A DNA stretch of 64,000 nucleotides, from contig NZ_CP090145.1 of the NCBI RefSeq assembly GCF_023008245.1, positions 2,852,001 to 2,916,000 on the forward strand, written 5' to 3'. Positions 58,664 to 64,000 of this stretch are shown piece by piece. Made by a program: the position numbers and the translations under genes. The notes under the pieces are model-generated. The model worked only from the letters and a program-made list of their open reading frames with translations. It did not search any database and had not been told where the DNA came from. The stretch's first letter is position 1; each line of letters starts with the position of its first letter. The stretch comes from Flavobacterium sediminilitoris. GTDB taxonomy: Bacteria; Bacteroidota; Bacteroidia; Flavobacteriales; Flavobacteriaceae.

Positions 58664-59110
58664 TTAGGCTTTATTCTTTAATTTTTTATGATTTTTTCCC
58701 CACACTAAAAGTGAAATAGCTAAGAAAGGAATATCTTTTACTAAGAAAAATTCGGTTACAGGAAATCCATCTACCATTTTCCAAATACCAGGAGTAGTAG
58801 CTAAAAAGCTTAAAGTAGTTATAAAAATAATAGTAGAAGCTATACCTGCTATCTTACCAATTTTTACATTCCAAAATGAGACAATTAATCCAATGGCAAT
58901 TATAATTTCTGAAATTCCTATTAAGTTTGATACTCCTTGCACTGATAAAATGGAATATAACCAATTCATTCCAAAATGATTTGCGACTAATGGTTCAATT
59001 GCTTTAGCTTCAAAAAGGGTAAATTTAAATAGTCCAATCCATAATAAAGTTATTGCTACACCAATTACACCAATTGTATATCCTAGTTTTTCTATATTTA
59101 TATTTTTCAT
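58664..59110 (-). CDS. DUF417 / RclC-like membrane protein (148 aa)
   Basis: Four membrane segments: YTIGVIGVAITLLWIGLFKF, WLYSILSVQGVSNLIGISEI, IAGIASTIIFITTLSFLATT, DIPFLAISLLVWG. The conserved GLFKFTLFEAKAIEPLVANH, LSFLATTPGIWKMVDGFPVT and EFFLVKDIPFLAISL match DUF417. The E. coli member (RclC, formerly YkgB) is part of the reactive-chlorine response. It is next to an AhpD-like gene, an AraC-type regulator and an OsmC fusion, which fits an oxidant-defence job. Confidence 0.8.
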   Translation of the reverse strand: MKNINIEKLGYTIGVIGVAITLLWIGLFKFTLFEAKAIEPLVANHFGMNWLYSILSVQGVSNLIGISEIIIAIGLIVSFWNVKIGKIAGIASTIIFITTLSFLATTPGIWKMVDGFPVTEFFLVKDIPFLAISLLVWGKNHKKLKNKA

Positions 59111-59184
59111 AAGTATTTGATTTGTATTTTTTAAATGATTTTTTATAGTTGGACAACAAAGTCGCCCAACTATTAGATTTTCTA

Positions 59185-59733
59185 TTATTTTACTTCTGGA
59201 GCTAAAGGGAAGTCAATTGCAAAACCAGTAAGATTGTGAATGTAATTACTAATGATTTTATCTCCTACAATGATCACCACATCAATTAAGTTTGATTCTG
59301 TGTAACCTGCTTCAAAGAAAGTATTTTTAATTTCATTTGAAACATTTCCTTTGTTCTCAACAACGGCTTTTGTAAAAGTAACTAAGGCATTTAATTTTGA
59401 ATCAAAAGGAATATTCCCTTGTCTAATTTCAATTATTTGGTCATCAGTAAAACCGTTTAATTTTCCTAAAGCAGTGTGAGCTGATTGACAATATCTACAT
59501 CCATTAATTTGGCTAGTTATTAAATTAATAATTTCTCTTTCTTTTGCTTTTAATGTAGATTTTCTATTTTGAAGAGCAAGATAATCGGCAAGTGCTGTAT
59601 CATTTTTTGCAAAATAGGCATATAAATTTGGAACAAATCCTAGTCCTTTTTCTAAATTATTAAAAATAACTTGATTGTTTTTTGAAACTTCATTCTTTGT
59701 TGGAATCGAAAATTGTAAATCTGTAGTGTTCAT
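59185..59733 (-). CDS. AhpD-like carboxymuconolactone decarboxylase-family peroxidase partner (182 aa)
   Basis: The redox motif CRYC in INGCRYCQSAHTALGKLNGF (C-x2-C-x3-H of AhpD-type proteins) lies at about residue 78. The chain is all-helical. AhpD-like proteins reduce peroxides or recharge peroxiredoxins. It is flanked by the RclC-like gene and the AraC-type regulator on the same strand, and probably belongs to their regulon. Confidence 0.85.
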   Translation of the reverse strand: MNTTDLQFSIPTKNEVSKNNQVIFNNLEKGLGFVPNLYAYFAKNDTALADYLALQNRKSTLKAKEREIINLITSQINGCRYCQSAHTALGKLNGFTDDQIIEIRQGNIPFDSKLNALVTFTKAVVENKGNVSNEIKNTFFEAGYTESNLIDVVIIVGDKIISNYIHNLTGFAIDFPLAPEVK

Positions 59734-59813
59734 ATTATTCTTTTTTTATGTTATTAATTATGTACACTGCAAAGATGCGATAGAAAACAAGGCTAGGAGT
59801 AGACGTAAAATCC

Positions 59814-60656
59814 TTAGGTGTTAACAATTTTTCCCATAACGGATTTTTCTCTAAATTCTGAAGGCGAAACACCTTCATTGTTTTTAAAAAAACGACTAAA
59901 TGTTTGAATGTCTTCAAAACCGATTTCATAAGTAATCTCTTTAATACTTAGATCAGTATATATTAAAGTACGTCTTGCTTCAAGCATAATTCGTTCTTGA
60001 ATTAATTGATGTGGTGTTTTATCGCTCACTTTTGAGAAATAATTGGAAAGTGTTTTAGAAGATTTATTCATTAATGTAGCATAATCTGCTAACCTGTGAT
60101 ACGATTTAAAATGTTTCTCTACTAAATAATTAAATTCCCTTATCATATCAAGTTGTTTAAAATTGGGGATTTGTTTTTGCTCCTTATATATTCGAGTACA
60201 CAAAATGAGGAAACGTTTTAACATTACTTCAAGCATTTCTAATTGCAGGTTATCTTTGGAATCGAGTTCCATTTCAAACATTCTCAATAGAATTGTAAAT
60301 TTTTCGAGTTCTTCAGGTGGAATCATAAATGCAGGAACTTGTGAAGCACCAAAGAATAAAATTCCTTTGCAACCTACTTCACTATCATGATTAGCAATGC
60401 AGAAAAAAGCTCTGTTAAATCGAATAAGTTGAACTTCATTAATTTTGTTTATTTCAAGTTTATGAAATTCTGTCAGAAAGATAATAGTGCTTTTATTCGC
60501 TTTAAATTCAATATTGTCAATAGTTATATTATTATTATCAGAAGTAAACCACAATATCATTAAAGATTCGGGAATTTGTTCTTTTAGTATAATACAATTA
60601 TCTTGAACAATGGTTTCAATATGTAGGTATTCATTGTTTTTTCCAGTATAAATCAT
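59814..60656 (-). CDS. AraC-family transcriptional regulator (280 aa)
   Basis: The C-terminal HTH pair spans about 180-275: VEKHFKSYHRLADYATLMNK, SSKTLSNYFSKVSDKTPHQL, IQERIMLEARRTLIYTDLSI, KEITYEIGFEDIQTFSRFFK. The N-terminal 150 residues are a cupin-like sensor. Divergent transcription is absent: the hydrolase-OsmC gene lies upstream (13 bp) and the AhpD-like gene downstream, so it probably controls the group. The inverted repeat at 61927-61946 upstream of the first gene is a candidate operator. Confidence 0.88.
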   Translation of the reverse strand: MIYTGKNNEYLHIETIVQDNCIILKEQIPESLMILWFTSDNNNITIDNIEFKANKSTIIFLTEFHKLEINKINEVQLIRFNRAFFCIANHDSEVGCKGILFFGASQVPAFMIPPEELEKFTILLRMFEMELDSKDNLQLEMLEVMLKRFLILCTRIYKEQKQIPNFKQLDMIREFNYLVEKHFKSYHRLADYATLMNKSSKTLSNYFSKVSDKTPHQLIQERIMLEARRTLIYTDLSIKEITYEIGFEDIQTFSRFFKNNEGVSPSEFREKSVMGKIVNT

Positions 60657-60669
60657 AAAAAGAGACTAT

Positions 60670-61881
60670 TTATATAAGTTCTGTTTCAATTACTACTGAT
60701 GAAACTAATGTTTTGTGAACAGGACATCGTGATGCTATTTCTTTTAATTTTAGTCTTTGAGATTCGTCTAAATTTCCTTCAAAAGTTAATTTTTTAGTTA
60801 TATAATCAATATATTGAGGTTGCTCATTATCCATATCTACTAGGTGTTTTTTAGAATGTGTTAAGTAGACATATACCTCTTTTAAATCCCATTTTTTTCT
60901 TTGTGCATATAATTTTAAAGTCATGGCAGTACAAGCTGCTAGACTAGCATTTAAAAATTCATAAGGACTAGGTCCAAAATTATCACCACCAAAACTTTCA
61001 GGTTCGTCTGCTACTAAATTATGAGAATTAGTTTGAATTTGTGTAGTAAAATTATATTCATTTAAATTAAGATATCCTACTACTTGTTCTCCTTCTGTAG
61101 AAAGCATTATATTTTCTTTTTCGGGAAGATAATGTAATACCCAATTGCTTATTAAATTGCCTGTATAACGACTATCTTTTTCATTTGTAAGTAAATGATC
61201 TGCTTTATTTAAGCTTATAAAGCTTTTAGGATGCATGGCATTATGATATATTTCATGAGCATTGTTTATACTCACAATGGTATCAATAGGACTGTGAAGA
61301 ATTAGAATGGGTTTTCTTAACGAATGAATAACTTCGTTTAACTTAATAGTACTGAATCCTTCGATAAAATCATTATCAATATAAAATGGTCTGCCACCAA
61401 TGTTAACTTTAACTTTTTCATTTGGTTTTAGATCTTCTATCTGAGTAATAAAATGTTTTTTTGTGTGTTCAATATTTGAAGGTGTTCCAATGGTTGCTAC
61501 CGCTTTTATATCTGTTAATTTTGAAGCAGCAACAATAGCCGCAGCACCACCTAAGGAATGACCAATAAGTAATGAAGGAGCTTCAAAATGCTCTTTAAAA
61601 TAGTTGTGAACAGTAATAATATCTTCAATATTAGCAGAAAAATGGCTTTCGGCAAATTCTCCTTCGCTTTTTCCTAAACCTGTAAAATCAAATCGAATTA
61701 CACCAAAGCCATTTGCCGTTAATGATTTACTAATATTCCGAACTGCATTAAAATTGCTATGACATGTAAAACAGTGTGCGAACAATGCAAAATAATTGGG
61801 TTTTTGATTAGCTGGTAAATCTAAAGTGGCTTCTAAAAAAAATCCTTTAGTATTTTGAATTCTAATAATGTTACTTTTCAT
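60670..61881 (-). CDS. Alpha/beta hydrolase fused to an OsmC-family domain (403 aa)
   Basis: Residues 1-255 are an alpha/beta hydrolase: [60 protein letters not shown] with the nucleophile Ser, [20 protein letters not shown] with the Asp. Residues about 265-400 are OsmC-like: [20 protein letters not shown] carries the first catalytic Cys, and [20 protein letters not shown] the second Cys. OsmC enzymes reduce organic hydroperoxides by two cysteines. The fusion is a known combination; the hydrolase may free a lipid or ester hydroperoxide for the OsmC half (inference). Confidence 0.9.
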   Translation of the reverse strand: MKSNIIRIQNTKGFFLEATLDLPANQKPNYFALFAHCFTCHSNFNAVRNISKSLTANGFGVIRFDFTGLGKSEGEFAESHFSANIEDIITVHNYFKEHFEAPSLLIGHSLGGAAAIVAASKLTDIKAVATIGTPSNIEHTKKHFITQIEDLKPNEKVKVNIGGRPFYIDNDFIEGFSTIKLNEVIHSLRKPILILHSPIDTIVSINNAHEIYHNAMHPKSFISLNKADHLLTNEKDSRYTGNLISNWVLHYLPEKENIMLSTEGEQVVGYLNLNEYNFTTQIQTNSHNLVADEPESFGGDNFGPSPYEFLNASLAACTAMTLKLYAQRKKWDLKEVYVYLTHSKKHLVDMDNEQPQYIDYITKKLTFEGNLDESQRLKLKEIASRCPVHKTLVSSVVIETELI

Positions 61882-61926
61882 AATATCCTGTTTGTCATAA
61901 AAATACTAAAAATATTCAATAAATCA

Positions 61927-61946
61927 ATGCATTAGAACTAATGTAT
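61927..61946. promoter_or_regulatory. Possible operator upstream of the hydrolase-OsmC gene
   Basis: Inverted repeat ATGCATTAG AA CTAATGTAT (9-bp arms, one mismatch), about 46 bp upstream of the start of the hydrolase-OsmC gene and so in its promoter zone. The AraC-type regulator in the same group is the obvious candidate binder. Confidence 0.35.
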
Positions 61947-62255
61947 GGTTGTCTAAAAAAGAGAATAAATGCATAATACATTTTACTTTTAAATTAAGGT
62001 ATATTTTATAATTCTATTTTTTTAATTTTTAATATTGTCTTATTAAGACTCAAATGGATGAAAAAATATCATTAAATATAAGTTATATCTAATTTTTTTT
62101 AGAAAATAAATTATAAAAAAGCTTTTTTGGTGTTTTATAATCAGGATGAATGAAATTTTTTAATTTATTAATAATGTTTTGTTAATAATTCTATTATAGA
62201 TTTTAATTTTAAAATTCATAAGTTAGCAGTATATAAACAATTAAATATACAAATA
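61947..62255. other. AT-rich spacer between divergent genes
   Basis: About 300 bp with no open frame or RNA gene recognised. It should contain the promoter of the lipoprotein gene at 62256. Confidence 0.4.
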
Positions 62256-62669
62256 ATGAAATTTATTGGAAAAGTATTGATGCTTACTGCATTAAGTCTA
62301 TTCTTTTCGTGTGAAACAGAAGACAGTGTTCAGGAAATGGCTACAGAAGCTAAAGTAGAAAATCAAAAAGTTGCAAGTAGAGTAGCAAGTTTTGATGTGT
62401 ACATTAAATTGGTAGATTGGAGAACAGGTCAGGATGTGCCTGCTAGTACATTACCGGGATATGGTGCTACTAATTTAGCTACAGGAGAAACTTTTTTTGA
62501 TTCTCAATATGAGCCAGGTCTTTTCGAAAGTCTTCCAGCAGGAACGTATAGATTTGATGCTCGTGATGGATATTTTGATGGAGCTTCATCTGCGGTTGTA
62601 GAAGTTAGTGCTGCTAACGAAACACCAGAAGGATGGGTTGTAGCAACATTAAGATATTGGTCAGAATAA
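62256..62669 (+). CDS. Small predicted lipoprotein (137 aa)
   Basis: Signal MKFIGKVLMLTALSLFFSCE with Cys19 as the lipobox cysteine. A low-complexity Glu/Ala stretch (about 20-45) leads to a beta domain that starts VASRVASFDVYIKLVDWRTG and has SLPAGTYRFDARDGYFDGAS. The pattern resembles a prealbumin/carboxypeptidase-regulatory-like beta sandwich. Function unknown; a strong terminator follows. Confidence 0.7.
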   Translation: MKFIGKVLMLTALSLFFSCETEDSVQEMATEAKVENQKVASRVASFDVYIKLVDWRTGQDVPASTLPGYGATNLATGETFFDSQYEPGLFESLPAGTYRFDARDGYFDGASSAVVEVSAANETPEGWVVATLRYWSE

Positions 62670-62689
62670 ATTACAATGCTATAATATTA

Positions 62690-62722
62690 AAAAACCTCGT
62701 TTTATATAAAATGAGGTTTTTT
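62690..62722 (+). terminator. Terminator of the small lipoprotein gene
   Basis: Stem AAAACCTC / GAGGTTTT with an inner TTTTATATAAAA, followed by seven T, 20 bp past the stop. Confidence 0.85.
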
Positions 62723-62739
62723 TATGAATTTCTGTAGTT

Positions 62740-62960
62740 AATCTTTTTTAAAATTGATGATTATGGAAGTAGTACAGTCTTAGCGTTTGTAGTAGCTACT
62801 TGATAACGATCAGTTTATATTCTTCTATTTTTTGCAATAAAGCAGGACAAATTGGCTTATCCATAACCTTTTCTTTGATTAAATTTCTCTAACTGTATTA
62901 ACTTTTAGAATTTCTTTTCTGGATAGTTTTTCTAACAAATAGGGTTTGTTATGTATTTAT
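62740..62960 (-). pseudogene. Decayed coding sequence downstream of the acetyltransferase gene
   Basis: Minus-strand patches NPYLLEKLSRKEILKVNTVR EI then, in a shifted frame, KVMDKPICPALLQKIEEYKL IVIK and a stop. Neither frame has a full start-to-stop gene. The patches join to one plausible protein fragment of about 50 residues; no family is recognised. The 62670-62965 gap holds nothing else besides the terminator. Confidence 0.35.
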
Positions 62961-62965
62961 CGTTT

Positions 62966-63493
62966 TTATAATGAAGTAATTATATGACTATTCATTTTTA
63001 ATTTCCAATTAAACAAGGTCTCTGTTTCTCCAACTTTAATAAAATTATTTCTTTCAAGAACTTTGAATGATGCAGTATTTGTTTTGTCTGTAGAAGCTAG
63101 TATTGATTTTACACTAGACTGTGTTTTAGTCCATTTAATCATACCACTTACGATTTCTGTCATAAATCCTTTGTTCTGAAATTCATCATAAGTACCGTAA
63201 CCAATTTCTATTTCGCCATTTGTATTTGGTTCTCCAATAATACATAAATCTCCTATTATTTTGTTATCTGCTTTTGAAATTGCGGTCCAAAGTGTTGAAT
63301 ATAAAAAGTTTTTAGTTGAGTCTGCTACATTTGGAAGGATTGTTTGTTCAAACGCTTCTTTTAGTTCAGGTGAAATTGCTCTTGTAGTTGTATTTAAGTT
63401 GAGTTCTTCCTCTAATGAATTATCACATTTAGTATATTTTACTAATTGATTATATGTTAATGGTTTTAAAATAAGTCTTTCTGTTTCTATCAT
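62966..63493 (-). CDS. GNAT-family N-acetyltransferase (175 aa)
   Basis: ATG 63493 gives MIETERLILKPLTYNQLVKY, the usual start of RimJ-like acetyltransferases; a TTG at 63517 is unlikely. Motifs: NKIIGDLCIIGEPNTNGEIE, IGYGTYDEFQNKGFMTEIVS (acetyl-CoA loop), ILASTDKTNTASFKVLERNN then FIKVGETETLFNWK. The substrate is unknown. It begins 24 bp past the HD hydrolase stop, so the two may be co-transcribed. Confidence 0.85.
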   Translation of the reverse strand: MIETERLILKPLTYNQLVKYTKCDNSLEEELNLNTTTRAISPELKEAFEQTILPNVADSTKNFLYSTLWTAISKADNKIIGDLCIIGEPNTNGEIEIGYGTYDEFQNKGFMTEIVSGMIKWTKTQSSVKSILASTDKTNTASFKVLERNNFIKVGETETLFNWKLKMNSHIITSL

Positions 63494-63517
63494 TTGTTTG
63501 GGTTTTTTATAAGTCAA

Positions 63518-64000
63518 TTATTTTTTTAAAATTCCTTTTTCTACACTTTCATTAATTAAATTCTCGGCATAGTTCCAGATGGCTGTTGAACCGTTTTTAA
63601 TTGCCTTCTTCTTATCGTAAACTTTTTGATAAGGGACATTAAATTCTACCCATGTTCCACCATTATTAGAGACGTTTTGTAGCAGTGGTTCAAATCGGTC
63701 CATTGATTTTGCAAATTTTGCTTCATTTGTGATTCCTTCTTCAAATTCTTCCCAAATAGCGATAAATTCTTTTGCTTGTTCTGTGGGTAAAAGTCCGAAA
63801 ATTCGCTTTGCGGCAATGAGTTCTTCTTCTGTATTTGTATGGTTTTTTGTAGTGTCATAAATAAATGTATCACCTGCATCAATTTCTACGATATCGTGGA
63901 TTAGAACCATTTTTACAACTTTAAGTACGTCAATTGGTTTATCAGAATGTTCTGCTAAAACAATTGTCATCATGGCTAAATGCCAACTATGTTCTGCGTC
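63518..64000 (-). CDS. HD-domain hydrolase, YfbR-like (cut by the right edge)
   Basis: The frame is open to the right edge, giving 160 residues; the N-terminus is missing. Visible: DAEHSWHLAMMTIVLAEHSD, the metal-binding VLIHDIVEIDAGDTFIYDTT (H-D motif), and NEAKFAKSMDRFEPLLQNVS, which fits the second Asp. The H..HD..D pattern fits 5'-deoxynucleotidases of the YfbR type. The internal Met at 63973 is not the start, since conserved residues (EHSWH) lie before it. Confidence 0.8.
   Translation of the reverse strand, partial: DAEHSWHLAMMTIVLAEHSDKPIDVLKVVKMVLIHDIVEIDAGDTFIYDTTKNHTNTEEELIAAKRIFGLLPTEQAKEFIAIWEEFEEGITNEAKFAKSMDRFEPLLQNVSNNGGTWVEFNVPYQKVYDKKKAIKNGSTAIWNYAENLINESVEKGILKK

Overview
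The window is AT-rich DNA from a member of the Bacteroidota, most probably Flavobacteriaceae (Flavobacterium or a close relative). The evidence is a single-chain purL, a bacillithiol deacetylase (bshB1), a CzcA pump with TolC fused to its C-terminus, a nuclease with a lamin-tail domain and a type IX secretion tail, many SPII lipoproteins, and promoters of the TTG-N19-TANNTTTG type.

Left part (1-9.3 kb): the C-terminal tail of a type I DNA methyltransferase and a PD-(D/E)XK nuclease-like protein. Then come four ~130-140 bp direct repeats, an orphan 249-residue gene divergent from a small HTH-like gene across 11-bp iterons, unknown genes, and purL. From 10.2 to 15.7 kb five blocks of minus-strand accessory genes (sigZ-like plus PhzF-like, a frameshifted unknown, a lipoprotein pair, a DUF6193-like protein, an intradiol dioxygenase) each end within about 20 bp of a ~135 bp imperfect palindrome. 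This is the layout of an integron cassette array, but no integrase is in view.

Middle part (16-35 kb): secreted nuclease, lipoproteins, menaquinone/isochorismate genes with bshB1, tRNA-His, a TauE/SafE permease, pyrE and a Nudix gene. A five-gene metal-resistance operon follows (DUF6660-like protein, CzcA-TolC fusion, adaptor, metal-binding lipoprotein, P-type ATPase); the 97 nt between its first two genes fold into nested stems. At 35.6-37.2 kb lies a two-gene RiPP locus: a 68-residue GG-leader precursor with four evenly spaced cysteines and a radical SAM/SPASM maturase.

Right part (37-64 kb): a DEAD-box helicase, an alpha/beta hydrolase next to the remnant of a lost duplicate, an accessory stretch with a class A beta-lactamase, unknown genes and relics, a SulP transporter, and a protein-glutaminase-like lipoprotein. 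Then a ddl-coaD operon faces PASTA-rluD, followed by an S41 peptidase, a three-gene envelope operon (small membrane protein, NoeA-like methyltransferase, LTA-synthase-like enzyme) and a peroxide/chlorine-stress group (RclC-like, AhpD-like, AraC regulator, hydrolase-OsmC fusion). The right edge cuts an HD hydrolase.

At least eight gene relics lie in the spacers (near 4.9, 12.2, 37.5, 41.4, 45.0, 54.5, 58.5 and 62.8 kb), so this is a chromosome with active gene turnover around a conserved housekeeping frame.
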